A stretch of DNA of 64,000 bases, taken from positions 70,261,139 through 70,325,138 of the forward strand of contig CM018680.1 in NCBI GenBank assembly GCA_009363875.1. The letters run 5' to 3'. Position 1 is the first letter of the stretch, and every line of letters starts with the position of its first letter. The DNA comes from Mikania micrantha (taxonomy: Eukaryota > Streptophyta > Magnoliopsida > Asterales > Asteraceae). The position numbers and the translations under genes were made by a program. Shown here piece by piece: positions 1 to 11,373 of the stretch. The notes under the pieces are model-generated. The model did not search any database and had not been told where the DNA came from. It worked only from the letters and a program-made list of their open reading frames with translations.

Positions 1-1725
1 CTAGTATCATTTGGCAATGTATTTTTTTTATGTTTCTTAAATTCTTGTGAAACTTGATGATTTTATGTATATATAATTTTTAATATTTTTTTCATTAAGA
101 AAATCATCGCATATGAGATGTGCTAGCATCGCGCATAGGATTTTGGACCAAGCGCATCAGAGCGCATTTCGCAATTTAAAACCAAGGTTTCGAGCTTAGA
201 CTGGTTTTTGGATTGTTTAGATTTGTTTTGACTAATTCAGACGGTTTTAAACTAATTTTGAGCATTTCAAGCAGATTCTTTGCTGGTTCAGACTGCATGT
301 ACGCCTTGGCAATTTTGCTGCGCTTCACCTCATCTAGATGCCTAGACTCGCACCTTTGACTACATAGATCCTATTCAATACAAAAGAAGGCTGTAAAATT
401 TGATTTCTAGTACCCCAACTTTTTTATTTTCTATTTTCTACACATAAATAAAACAATCCCAGTCGCATAGTCTGTTTGGCATGTTTTAACGATGTTTAAC
501 TGCTTAAATTAAACAGAAAGTAACTGAATATATAAGATGGACACTTGTTGGTAACTAGCTAACAAATACATGTGAAATGCTTTCTTTATTAGTTACAAAG
601 TTAATATCCGTTAATCCCCACCTAAACCAATAAATCCCATTTAACTAAATTTTTATATGATTAGATTGGTAATTAGTTGTTGACCAACATTGGGGGTACG
701 CAAAAGCCTAAGTGTCCTATTTAAGCAACTGTAACGAGTAATGACAGGCTACTGTGATTTGTAAACATTCCCTTCAATCTAATAAACCAAGTTGTTGTGA
801 GAAATAAAAATCTGGAGTTCTCCAAAAGATACGAGGAAGCGCTAAAAAGTAAAAAATGATTACATGCTCAAATTTAAAACTTGTCTTTAAAGAAAACTAA
901 TTCAATATTTTACCCAAAAAAAAAATATCTGCATAAATGAACACCCACAAAAATCTTTTGCTGATTTTCTATCAAGACTCATAAGTCATAAACATAAAAG
1001 TTGTTGCTGATTTTCTATCAAGATTCATAAACATAACTCTGTAGTTACATGTCCATTGACTTTAAAAAAAATATGAACAGCATCTACACTAGTGTACCAT
1101 ATAACTTGCATAAGCATAACATCCACTTAGGTTATGTATACTATATGTTGAAAGTAATACATTTAGTTTGGTAGACCCTATTTCCAGAAGTCTACTTTAA
1201 TGTTTAAACTGAAACTATGTCTCCATTGTTGCATTATAAGCTTTAGTAGGTGTTATATATCGAACCCATTTGCTTGGCCAATACCTACTTAACAAAAAAC
1301 ATCTGGCTTGCTACATTAAACTAACGCAGAGTTAAAAGTGAGTGTGATATTATGTTATGATAATTGAAATCATGTTCTTACTTCCACTCCACTTTCATCA
1401 AACATGTCTCAAAGCCAAACAGGCTGCTAGACATCTATATCCATGTAATTTATCTATCTGCCTTGGTTTATCAGGATCAGTGACAAATGTTATTGATAAT
1501 TTAGTAATTAAAAATTGTCATGGCAATTATGAAACCTATAAGCTTTGTTTAAATTGTCAAATATCAAAGACAGACCAAATTGTCCTGATTTGCTTAGCTA
1601 TATCCACTTCTTAGAGCATTAAATCATTAAATAAAGTTATTTGCCTAGTGACAGATTTCAAATGTGTTTTCTTCTTCCTAATTTGAACCACAAACTTTAA
1701 ATTAACATTATATGAAAATTAAGTT
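1..1725. other. AT-rich non-coding stretch left of FPA-like exon
   Basis: I see no convincing coding exon, RNA gene or bordered transposon here. The only longer open frame, near 1357-1614 on the plus strand, has no recognisable domain and AT-rich codon use. If the FPA-like gene to the right is real and continues, this stretch would be its first intron. Confidence 0.4.
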
Positions 1726-1953
1726 TTAAAACCCTAGACGACTTCGTTTTGAAACCCTAGACGAATTTTCTAACATTCGATGAAATTCACGTTTTTCTGC
1801 CCAAGTTTTAGCATTATCAAAACCCTTGTGCACAAATCTTACATCAACAAAAACATATAATAAATCAGATCCATATAACAATAAAAGCAATCCTAAAAAA
1901 ACTGACAACAACAACAACAAACAACCACAAAAACCTAATGAGGCGATACAAAC

Positions 1954-2268
1954 CGGTTTAGCAAAATCAATCTTCAGCGAGCCTCCACGTAAAACAACGC
2001 CTTGAAGCGAATCCTTAGCCCTCTTCGCATCCTCCGGACGCCTCATGTTAACAAACGCGTAACTCCTTGCCGGATAACACGTTACGCTATCGACGGCGCC
2101 GTGTTTCTCAAACAGACTCCTCAAATCTGAATCCGTAACGTCAGCGGCCAGATTTCCGACCCATAGATTGTTGAACATCGCATCGGATGATGATTCGTAT
2201 AGGTTTTGCTTCCCGGTGGTGTTAGCGGTACCGAAGGCCTGATTGTTTGGTTTGAAAGGAGGCCTCAT
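1954..2268 (-). CDS. FPA-like RRM protein, first exon only (partial or truncated copy)
   Basis: The exon encodes 105 residues: a short Asn/Ser-rich leader and one RNA-recognition motif. RNP2 is seen in NNLWVGNL and RNP1 in SYAFVNM, and the exon ends in KIDFAKP. Layout and wording resemble RRM1 of the plant flowering-time and RNA 3'-end regulator FPA (SPEN family). After the AAACCG codons comes a GT splice donor; translation beyond it becomes a hydrophobic, Leu-rich run that looks like intron. FPA has three RRMs and a SPOC domain, and none of the rest is visible down to position 1. Either the gene continues left of the window or this is an exon-1 duplicate. The start is the ATG just after a GC-rich leader at 2270-2420. 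Confidence 0.55.
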
Positions 2269-2424
2269 TGGATTGAGGGATTGTGTGTTGAATGTCTGAA
2301 CAATCAGATTGAAGGTTTTTCGTGTTGTTGATTTGTTTATGAACTACTGTATCGAGGAGAAGAAGGGGATGAAGAGGCGAGGGCAAAATTTGATCGAGAT
2401 GTATGCGTAATGCGTTCCAATGAA

Positions 2425-2880
2425 ACGGCCTCGTTGGGGGTTATAAGCAATGCGACCGTACATTTATTTATTTTTATTTTTTTTTTCAAAATAAATTAGT
2501 ATATTTTCACATGTTTTTTTAAGTGTTTTAACTATTTTAATTTAAAATAAAATCTTCTATCAATACAGCTCTTGTAATTTAACCAATTAACATTTTTGGC
2601 CCCTAACCATAGATAGGTTGGAGAGCTAAAACTGTTAAAATAGAGAGATTTGGAGGCCAAAACTGTTAATTGTTTAAACTACAGGGGTTGCATTGATAAA
2701 AGATTTTAATTTAAGTTGAAATAATTAAAACTATCAAAAGTCCAAAACCGGAATTTACTCTTTTTTCACCACAAAAATATAGTTTTTTATCTATAGATAA
2801 GACATTGTCTTTTAGATGAAAGGTGTTAAGTTTAAAAAATAAATATTTTTTATTACAAGCGAGTGTGGTTGTGGATGTAT
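2425..2880. other. AT-rich intergenic stretch
   Basis: No gene is seen. The segment near 2560-2710 has two diverged inverted halves (a run like TTTAACCAATTAACA and its complement near 2665-2680), suggesting an old foldback repeat without clear borders. Confidence 0.3.
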
Positions 2881-2881
2881 G

Positions 2882-4260
2882 TGTCACACCCCAGCCGACT
2901 GCAGAATGCGTCGGGACGCGATTACAATTGCTTAAAAGCTCATTGTGCTATTATAACGTTTCAATATTTAGCATCATTATTAAAATTTAAACACAACATT
3001 CATTGAATTACAACAAAAACATTACATGTATTAAAAATTACAAACTATTACAATTGAATACTAAAACATTATTTACAATTTAACTAGGTCTACTACGTCT
3101 TATCATATGTCTTCATCATGTCAGTCTTAGTCTGTTACACATGTAAAATAGAGTTTGTCAACTATTTGCATAGTTGGTGAGTTTACACACTAAGTTTAAA
3201 TAATAAGTATAAAAAGGATGCAGACTATAGCCTAACTAGAATATGTATCTTAAGCATACCATGAATACAAGTTTGAATAAATAAATGAATGAATGAATAA
3301 CCATAGCTTGTGTCCAAACAAGTATCCATACAACTATTAATTCAAGTATGGCCATACTATGAATTAACATCTGTATTTCAACAAGTTTGCTGGGTGTACT
3401 TTTCACCTTTTTCACACAATGACAAAAGCCAATACAAAGATGGTATCTAACACATCTTAAGTTACTAAGTACTAGATTGGTTTACTGGCAACACACATAG
3501 GTACAACACATTGTATAAGCTTAGCATCTAACACATAAAGCTAACTAGGTCTAAGGCTTGCATCATAGATTGAATGAATAATAGAATGAATAAAGTTTGA
3601 ATAAGACATGTGTAACATCCCAAAAAAAAAGAATGTAAAAGAGAGTGTGAAGAAAACTCACTTGTCAATTTTAATGCTCAGCTAGTTCCAAATCCTTGAA
3701 TATTGATTGATAAGCAAGCTATCTACTCATCCTGGTAGCAGTTCGTTTCAATGGAGATCAAGTTTCGGGAGAGTCTCGGTCGTTCTTGGTCTTGAATCGC
3801 ACACATGAGTGTTCGGAAATGCTTGTTTCTTGTCAGAAAGATTCGCAGGGTGCAAAAGGATGTTAACCGAGCGATTGATTTAAGTTTTATACTTGGCGAG
3901 TTATGGTTCACGTTCCATTGTTTATTCGGTTAATTTGGGTAACGATTCACGCGGTTCTAGCTGTTAATACATTAAATTGATGATTGAGATCAATCACGAA
4001 ATCACTGAAGTTGCTAACAGTGGAGAGAATTGAGTTGTTAACGCGTGTAGATGAGCTGGAGCCAAACGGTTTTCGTTCGGGTCGTAATGTGGGTCGTGGA
4101 TATCCAAACGGGTAAAGGGGAAAAGATTTTGGGAGATTTACAGTTTTAATCCCTTCTTTCTTGTCTTCTTTCAATTTTGGCTAAAACCTTTACCCTCTCA
4201 CAACTTAAGTCTATAAATATCCTTTTTAGTCCCTTTAGTTTATCTCTATTTTATATTTCA
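2882..4260 (-). mobile_element. Ty3/gypsy-type LTR (solo or fragment), minus orientation
   Basis: The left border reads TGTCACACCCC on the plus strand, the typical 3' end (GGGGTGTGACA) of gypsy LTRs in this window. A TATA-like ATATTTATAG on the minus strand near 4210-4222 and an AACTCACTTG motif near 3657, shared with the other LTRs, support a full LTR. The right border is not certain; I found no target duplication. A diverged relative lies at 30.1-30.8 kb. Confidence 0.5.
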
Positions 4261-4423
4261 AAGTTTATAAAATCTTTTATAAATTTTATTAACTTAGATT
4301 TTATAATTTGTCATTTTAATGCATAAGACACTAAAATCTTATCTAACCTTATAAATTTACTATTTTTTTACTACTACTATTATTATTATTAATACTACAA
4401 TAATTCATGTGTATATATATTTT

Positions 4424-4708
4424 GGTTATTGGATTTAAATACTCTCAACTTTGACCTCTTAGCCAACAATACTCTCAAGTGAGGAAATGTTTACTCTCTC
4501 AACTGAGGAAATGTTTACTGGGACTCCCAACTTTCAAAACATTTTCCATTGGCACTCCAAAACAGGTGCCACGTCATAAAAAAAATTATGTTTTGGAGTA
4601 CCAATAGAAAATGTTTTGAAAGTTCGGAGTGCTAGTAAACATTTCCTCAGTTAGAAGTATTACCGGCCGAAAGATCAAAGTTGAGAGTATATTTAAATCC
4701 AATGACCC
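4424..4708. mobile_element. Foldback MITE with long inverted repeats, 9-bp flanking repeat
   Basis: The two halves are near-complete inverted copies: GGTTATTGGATTTAAAT at the left end matches the complement of ATTTAAATCCAATGACC at the right end, and similarity runs inward for about 120 bp each side. The flanking 9-mers ATATATTTT (4415-4423 and 4709-4717) fit a Mutator-type target duplication, although the AT-rich setting weakens this. It has no coding capacity. Confidence 0.6.
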
Positions 4709-5039
4709 ATATATTTTATAGGAAAACGTTATTGATTTTCTTATTTTATTATGTTACACATTTTTTTTTTGTTTATGCTTCTTTTTTTTTTGTTTAACAT
4801 TATAAGGCATGAATGTATATATTTATATAAATAATGAAGTTTATATATATCATATCAAGATTTATTTTATGAATACCCAAATTTGTTTATTAAATGTGGT
4901 TTTGAAAGTTGTATCTGACACCTAGATTCTCATAACATAACTTTGAACAGAAGTCCCATATTTTTTTTTCAAGTTAATTACATAACCCAACTGTGACAAT
5001 TGCATTTGAAAATTCCGTCATCAATGAGGTGAGCACATT

Positions 5040-5440
5040 TGTTCGTGCTTGAAATCCACGTTTATTTGGCAATTGTAATTGTTACAGGTTGAAAGTATGT
5101 GAGAAATGGTGAACATAGGCGAAAACCGTGCGCAAAACGGAGTTCCGGATTCTTCGAAATCGAAAAACGAAGAAAAATCTAAAAGTACTGAACCCCGGGG
5201 GTCTTCGCGGTATGCCAAGGCCGAAATGAGCATCCTTGGCGGTACGCGAGGAGTCCAAAATATCTTTTGGACTCCGGATTTCTCGGCGGTACGCCAAGCT
5301 CCACTCCACCTTCCGTGGCAGTACGCGACGAGAAGGGCGGTGCAAAGGATCAGATTGAAAAGTTCATTTTCATGCAGAATGTATCAATTCTCTTTCTCTC
5401 GAACATACACTTCTACCAAACGAAATTTCCGGCCAATTTA
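5040..5440. mobile_element. LTR-derived segment with GGCGGTACGCC palindromes
   Basis: Between 5195 and 5330 there are four imperfect palindromes around a GGTAYGC core (CTTCGCGGTATGCC, TTGGCGGTACGCG, TCGGCGGTACGCC, GTGGCAGTACGCG). They resemble the palindromes in the U3 part of the LTR at 9.4 kb. The segment joins directly to a gag fragment, so it is probably the remains of the 3' LTR of the same decayed element. Open frames here are shadows. Confidence 0.4.
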
Positions 5441-5443
5441 CCA

Positions 5444-5785
5444 TCAAAACTCCATTTTGAAGCTGCCAGAACCTGCGGATCGCACCAGGAAACATATCCA
5501 CGAGTTCTGATGGGTGTTACCGCTGCCTTCCCTAGATGAATTGGCAATGTTGTTACTGTTGTTGCTGTTGATTTTGTTCATCATGTCTGGGATCACATCC
5601 CTCAGTTGACTGGTCAGCAGTGTGGCCAGTGCAATGGTAGCAGGATCCAACTCGTGGTTGGGTGGTGGCGGAGGAGGAGGTGGAGGTGGTGGTGGAGGAG
5701 AGTCAGGTGGTGTCGGTGTTGAGGAGTGTGGAGCTGAATCTTGTGGTGGTGGAAGTAAAGCTGGTGGTGGTCTTCTTGGCGGCAT
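5444..5785 (-). pseudogene. Truncated Ty3/gypsy gag N-terminus
   Basis: It starts MPPRRPPPALLPP, a usual gypsy Gag beginning, followed by a poly-proline run and a helical stretch (LDPATIALATLLTSQL), then stops at about 114 residues. There is no Gag core domain, zinc knuckle or pol. It lies 160 bp inside the primer-binding site and LTR to its right, in the expected order for a minus-strand element. It is a relic: everything after the first tenth of the element is missing. Confidence 0.6.
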
Positions 5786-5944
5786 TCTGATCATAACCGA
5801 AAGAGAATCAGTTAGTGCAGTGATCGAATGCAGAAGACACATGCATATAGAATCTTATGTTATATGTTCTTTACATGAGGGTCCCTAGGTTATAGTCTAG
5901 GCCAAACCGTTCAAGTAATATGACCTATATTTCTCTATAACCAT

Positions 5945-5957
5945 GGCTCTGATACCA
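5945..5957 (-). promoter_or_regulatory. Retrotransposon primer-binding site (initiator Met-tRNA)
   Basis: The minus strand reads TGGTATCAGAGCC, complementary to the 3' end of plant initiator methionine tRNA. It lies three bases after the LTR end GGTGTGACA. This fixes the orientation of the 5' LTR (to the right) and the gag fragment (to the left). Confidence 0.8.
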
Positions 5958-5960
5958 ATC

Positions 5961-7236
5961 TGTCACACCCCGAGCCGGCGGGCTGGATCAACTTTTCTGT
6001 CGGGCGGAAGGTTCTTGGGGCGCGATATCGTTTGATAATCAAAATGATTAGATTGTTTACATAACACATGATATATATATAATTGAGAAATGCTAACACG
6101 AAAATGATATAGAATTACAAAGTTAAATTACAATGTTTCGTTCATAATTTAACCAAGTAAATCTATCCAAAAGAATCAATGAGTTTCTGTCTTGTAACTG
6201 TACAAGATCTACAAAAGATGATTCACTTTTTTGTCATTCAAAAGTATGCTCGACACAAAATGTAGCTAGGTCTTCTAAAAATCAACTAGCTATATCCTTG
6301 AATACTGGTGACTAAACATGTTCGTCACCTGAGAAAACATGCATTTAAACAAAGTCAACACTAGGTTGGTGAGTTCATAAGTTTGATAATGGAAAACATT
6401 GATTTGTTCACATACACAGTCACAATGTCATACATGATACTTGTTAATGTTTGATTCGTCTGTTCACACAATGGTCTCTCCATAGTTATATTCACAAGTA
6501 GTATCTCATCCTATTAGCTATGCTTATATATAGGGTATACGTAGGGGAACAAGCCCCAGCCGACATCCCATCACATACCTAATAGAACTCAACACCACTT
6601 GCAATACAACTATAGATACCCATTTTCATCTCACACGTTCAACCCGTTTGATATTCACCCGTATGTTTGTGTTCATCACCCAGTGTGTTATATGTAGAAT
6701 AATATAGTAAGAGGGATTTAGTTATCAAACCGAAGTATTGATAAACCCTCAATGTGTTAAGGAAAATAGATTAATTTAATCTTATCCTTGTTATTATTCT
6801 CTCGCTTGTGGTGTTAACTGTTAGTCACTACTAATAATAGAAGTGTTAGTTAACCAATTGATATTTGTTCTCTGCTTGAAGTGCTTAGAGCCTAAAAGAA
6901 ATCCATTGCAATCCTCACGTAATCAGATTACAATGCATCCGATTTACCTCTACCACCTTGTGTTCCCATAGACTTCAACGAAACTATTACCAGTAATGTA
7001 ACATGAGAGAAAATCAATTCCCCAGTCTACTAGTCAATATGATCGAAGGATTAATTACAATTATCACTGTAGATTAATATCACCATGTGTCGCTTACCAG
7101 ACCCTGACTTGTTGTCGCCCTGTCACCGGTCATACGTTACCGGCCAAATGTTCAATACGATCCACATACCAGCCCTACAAGCCGAAGGTTTGTCAAACCT
7201 ATGGTACCACTATGCTATCGTCGGTTTAGTCACGTC
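5961..7236 (-). mobile_element. 5' LTR of decayed gypsy element (right part uncertain)
   Basis: It begins at the plus-strand sequence TGTCACACCCCGAG next to the primer-binding site. It has the same internal order as the LTR that follows (a GGGGCGCGA box, then CCTGAGAAAACATGC, then a GGTTGGTGAG motif near 6365), so the two are related families. The right end is not resolved because a second LTR abuts at 7237. No gene is seen. Confidence 0.5.
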
Positions 7237-9944
7237 TGTCGCACCCCGAGAAATCCCGTCCCTTCTGGGGCGCGAGCAACAACAGATTGTCAGGATCGCA
7301 GTCTCCGGTCACACAATGTTGCGAGACCTACATGTCTGGTTTCATACGTACACCCAATAACTTAGATAAAACAGTTTAGAAGAATCAGAGTTGCGGAAGT
7401 AAAAAATTTAAGTTGTCAAAACAGCATTGTAATTATAAGTTGCAGAAACATAAGTTTAACAGTTTTGAAAACTTAAAGAATAGTAGTGCGGAAGCGGTTT
7501 AAGTATTTAACATTACATAACAAAACAAATGTCAATCGTTATTAAATTGTCTAAGACACTAAAGCTGATGCATGGGACTCCATCCTAGCATCCTATCCTT
7601 GTGTGCGTGCCTTAGTTACCTGAGAAAACATGCGAGTAAAAGGGTCAACACAAAGGTTGGTGAGAGCACAGGTTTGTATCAACAGTAAACATCAAAATGT
7701 TTAAAGTAAGTGTTTTGCAGTTTTATATATCATATGCGGGTTCGCAACCGAAGCTAACATGCTGCCTCCCGCCATGTCCATCCAACTAGACAATGGCAAT
7801 GTTTATTGGTCAATTATGCACTGTTCCAACCTCCAGTCGGGGTGGCCATACGACGCTCAACAGTGGGGCTTGTCAGGCCCAAATAGTACTATTCAGAATT
7901 ACCACGCTGAGCGCTACGCGCTATTAACGGTCCGAGATGTGTTTAATGAGGACTTATCAGTTTTGTGGATAAATGCCGCACATATGCATATACGATATTA
8001 GCATGTACAAATGTACCAAAAGTATGTATGTTGATCAAAATCAGTTGTATGCAATGTTTTCTCCCACAAAGGTAGAAAATGTAAAAAGGGGTTGTGAACT
8101 CACCTGATAAAGTAGTTCCGGTTTATGTGGTGTTCGCGACTGTGAAAGCTAGCAGTCCTGCTAGTAAGCTCCTATAATCGTATAGGTGTAAGTATGCGTT
8201 TTTTGGTGTGTTGTAGTCCATACAACTCCAGGTGTCGGTGTGCTCAACCGAGTGTGTGTGTGTTGACTTGTGTTGACTCTACAAATCGTTGGTGACACGT
8301 TTGTTGGGTTAAGTTGTCTTAGTGCAAGTAAGACACTAAAATGCGTCCTATGACTCAACTCATACTGTTTTCACGAAATCAAGTTTGAAAATCATAATGT
8401 TCTCGTTTCGGAAAACTTTCTATATTTAGAAAGTTTCTATTTTTGGAAAGTATGGTTATGCAATTCTATTTCATAAAACTAATAACTTTAGTATGATTGT
8501 AAAAACATATGTGAACACTTAAAATAAGCCGTTTGTGCATAAAATACCACTTATGCCATTTTGCCCAAACAAAGTTTCCTAAAATAGTAAGTATTTGTTT
8601 AAAAACTCATTTTCACAAGTCAAGGTTTCCAATCATGTTAAAAATCATTTCTGAACATGTTTCAACAATTAAAGTTCATCAAAACATTCGTAAACATCAA
8701 AAGCCCTCTTTTGATTTACAAAAGTTTCCATAAATAGTAAGTTTCTACCAAAACCGAGTTTTTGACAAAATCAAATATCCCAACGTGTTTCTAAACACTT
8801 CAATACACATTTAACAACATCTAGACATGTCTAACATGTCTAGATCATTACAAATCCAAGACTTGCAACATAAAAGTTTCCTTTTATGGCAAGTGTACCA
8901 AATCATCACAAAATCCAACTTAACTTAACCAAACATCAAATCTATCATTTCTAAACTATGAAATCAGTAAATCCATAACAATAACACAGAAAATCACCAA
9001 CAAATTCGTGCTCGATGGTCACATGGAGTTGCATGTGGGTTTTCACCCATTGCATGTGCGATCTAACTAAAGATAAATATAGGGAACTACCTTAGAACTA
9101 CAATCTCAGCAAAAACAGCTTCTGATGGTGGCTAGCTACTGGCTTAATGGTCGTTTCGAGTTTCTTGACGGTTCTCGACACTTTCCTCGATCTCCAAAGG
9201 CTTCCAACACCAAGGACTAGCTTCCAAAGTGATTCTAGGGAGTTTAGATGTTGATTACAGAGGGTATGGGTCGATTTACGGAGAAGAAGCTCGGTGAGAA
9301 TGAGAGTAAACCGCACAAATGAGCTGGGTTGGCTTTTTATAGTAATTTTGATCTGCATGGCCTTCGCGTACCGCGAAGGCCGATCAAAATTTATCATAGC
9401 GTACCGCGATGGGATTCGGGAGTTTCAAATCCCGGTTTGCTCCGCGTACCGCGAAGATTTTCGCCGAGGGACCGTCGCGTACCGCAATGAGTCCATTTCC
9501 TTGTTTTTTCGATTTCGTTGATACGATTTCGCTCGTTCTCGATTCCTAACGTTTATCCAAAGCATCTAATGCATGTTTAAGCAGATAAACATAAAATAGC
9601 ACACATTTGATTGATCATCGACGTTCGTGAGACTCGTGTGTGTGTTTCGATAATTCAAGTTAAATCCTTGAATTATCTTTGGGAGCTTGTGTTCGTGTCT
9701 TACGAAGTGTTTGCACGCTTGATTAATCTTAATCAACGTGTAATGCACAATTCAATAATTCTCCGAATTATTGTTTTGTGTTAGTGTTGTGTTGTGTTTG
9801 TCACACTTGGTTTTCAAAACCAATGTGCATTTGTTTGTGTTCGACTCATCTAATTAAACATAATTAAACGAAATGCAACAAGTATGAATGTGAAATGTAA
9901 AGAATGTAAGAGTTGCAATTTACCTGAAATTGCCGGGTGTCACA
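7237..9944 (-). mobile_element. 3' LTR of gypsy element, with TATA box and U3 palindromes
   Basis: On the minus strand it starts TGTGACACCCGG at 9944, right after the polypurine region, and ends GGGGTGCGACA at 7237, giving about 2.7 kb. A TATA box (CTATAAAAAGCC) lies at about 9331-9342. Just upstream of it, at 9361-9490, are four GCGTACCGC palindromes, the first being the hairpin CCTTCGCGTACCGCGAAGG. Open frames at 7085, 7759 and 9098-9521 are LTR sequence, not genes. Confidence 0.6.
9331..9342 (-). promoter_or_regulatory. LTR TATA box
   Basis: The minus strand reads CTATAAAAAGCC. Its position in the LTR, followed by a CT-rich leader (TCTCATTCTCACC), fits the U3/R promoter. Confidence 0.5.
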
Positions 9945-10085
9945 TCATCTCCTTGTTGAAAGAAATTTCGTCCCGAAATTTGGTTGTTGTTGGTAGTGTT
10001 TGAGTAGCAAGAGTGTTTGAGAAACAAAATTTTTCCGGTTGTCACATCATCCCCTTGTTGAAAGGAGTTTCGTCCCGAAATTTAT
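9938..10085 (-). repeat. Duplicated pol-end / polypurine / LTR-start junction
   Basis: The block containing CGGGACGAAA, CAACAAGG, the purine-rich stretch and the LTR start TGTGACA occurs twice, with the LTR starts at 9944 and 10046, 102 bp apart. Between them is a 40-bp stub of LTR (CAACCGGAAAAATTTTG on the minus strand). Confidence 0.7.
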
Positions 10086-11110
10086 TTGTAGTTGTCGGCG
10101 TTCGACGCTGTTTGCTTGAAGAGATGGGGATATTTGCGCATCATCTGATCTTTACGCTCCCACGTGAATTCAAGTCCGCGTTTCGAGTTCCATCGGAACC
10201 TGGTAATCGGAATCCGACTCTGTTTAAGTCGTTTGACTTCTCGGTCCATGATTTCTACGGGTTCTCCCACGAACCGTAGTCTTTCATCCACCTGGATTTC
10301 ATCCAGTGGAATCGCAAGTGTCTCATCTGATAAACACTTCTTCCGATTTGAGACATGGAATACGTTGTGAACTCCATCGAGTTTGGTTGGTAGGTTAAGT
10401 TGGTATGCTACTGGGCCGATCCGTTTCAGGATTTAAAATGACCCAATATACCATGGATTCAGTTTTCCTCGTTCACCAAAACAGAGGGGTGTTCGGCATA
10501 GCTCTTTTGACTATCGCGAGCTGCTGCCATGCGGTTTCTAATATGTACTATCTTCTCGGTTGTTTCATGTATAAGTTTTGAGCCAGTGAGCTGACTGTCA
10601 CCCACTTCTGCCCAACAGAGGGGTGATCGGCACTTCCTGCCATAGAGTGCCTCAAAAGGCGCTGCCTTGATGCTGGTGTGGTAACCGTTGTTGTAGGAAA
10701 ACTCCACCAATGGTAGGTGAGTTTCCCAGCTATTGTCGAAGTCTACTACGCATGCTCGTAGCATATCTTCGAGAGTTTGTATTGTACATTCGCTCTGGCC
10801 ATCAGTTGGTGGGTGGTATACAGTACTCATATCTAACCGTGTGCCAAGCGACTTTTGCAATGATTTCCCAAAGTTGGTAGTGAATCTAATATCTTGATCT
10901 GAAATGATGGAGATTGGCACTCCATGTCGTGAGGCCACTTCCTTGACATAACTTCTGGCTAGCTTTTCCCATTTTATTGTTTTCCTTGTTTGCAAGGGAA
11001 ATGTGCTGACCTGGTCAGTCGGTCCACAATAATCCAGATAGTGTCGCATCCACTAGGAGTATGGGGTAATTTGGTAATAGAATCCATGGAGATTTCTTCC
11101 TACTTCCACG
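10082..11110 (-). pseudogene. Ty3/gypsy pol remnant: integrase core and C-terminal domain
   Basis: The part at 11049-10459 encodes integrase core sequence: KLARSYVKEVASRHGVPIS, then ISDQDIRF carrying the second catalytic Asp, then TDGQSECTIQTLEDMLRA carrying the Glu. The first Asp lies upstream in another frame (near 11040), so a frameshift precedes this segment. After 10459 the reading continues in broken frames to a C-terminal region (DERLRFVGEPVEIMDREVK, TWERKDQMMRKYPHLF) ending at 10082 by the polypurine tract. This tail resembles Tekay/Del-type chromovirus polyproteins. Reverse transcriptase and RNase H are absent: gag-protease sequence joins integrase within about 250 bp. It is not functional. 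Confidence 0.8.
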
Positions 11111-11373
11111 TGGGGACGGAGGAGTGTTGCCCCTTTCACCGTTGATGCCTAGGGTTTCTCCACTAGGGAGAGGTATGCGCACAACCTTGTTGTGGCAAGT
11201 GATTTCAACCTAGTTTCTAACTACCCCAAAACTGCCGAGTGTAACTTGTCATGAGGTCGATCCTAAATTATGGTTTGCTAGATCCAAAGTGCATTCTCTT
11301 ATAATGTGCTTAGTTGCAATTAGTTTATCATCATCTAGCTCTACGGTGTATTCATCCTCTAAATGCATTGGGG
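11111..11373 (-). pseudogene. Decayed retropepsin segment joined to integrase
   Basis: On the minus strand, pieces such as YTVELDDDKLIATKHIIREC, CTLDLANHN, VTLGSFGVV and KVVRIPLPSGETL match the usual order after the gypsy protease active site. They are split by stops and frame changes. The sequence then runs into the integrase start without any RT motif (no YLDDILV-type box), marking the deletion junction near 11.1 kb. Confidence 0.65.

Noticed and set aside
5622..5888. Glycine-rich open frame on the plus strand
   Set aside because: It is the antisense of the poly-proline run in the gag fragment on the minus strand.
7085..8001. Two plus-strand open frames of 80-91 residues
   Set aside because: They lie within or beside LTR sequence, opposite to the element's orientation, and show no domain.
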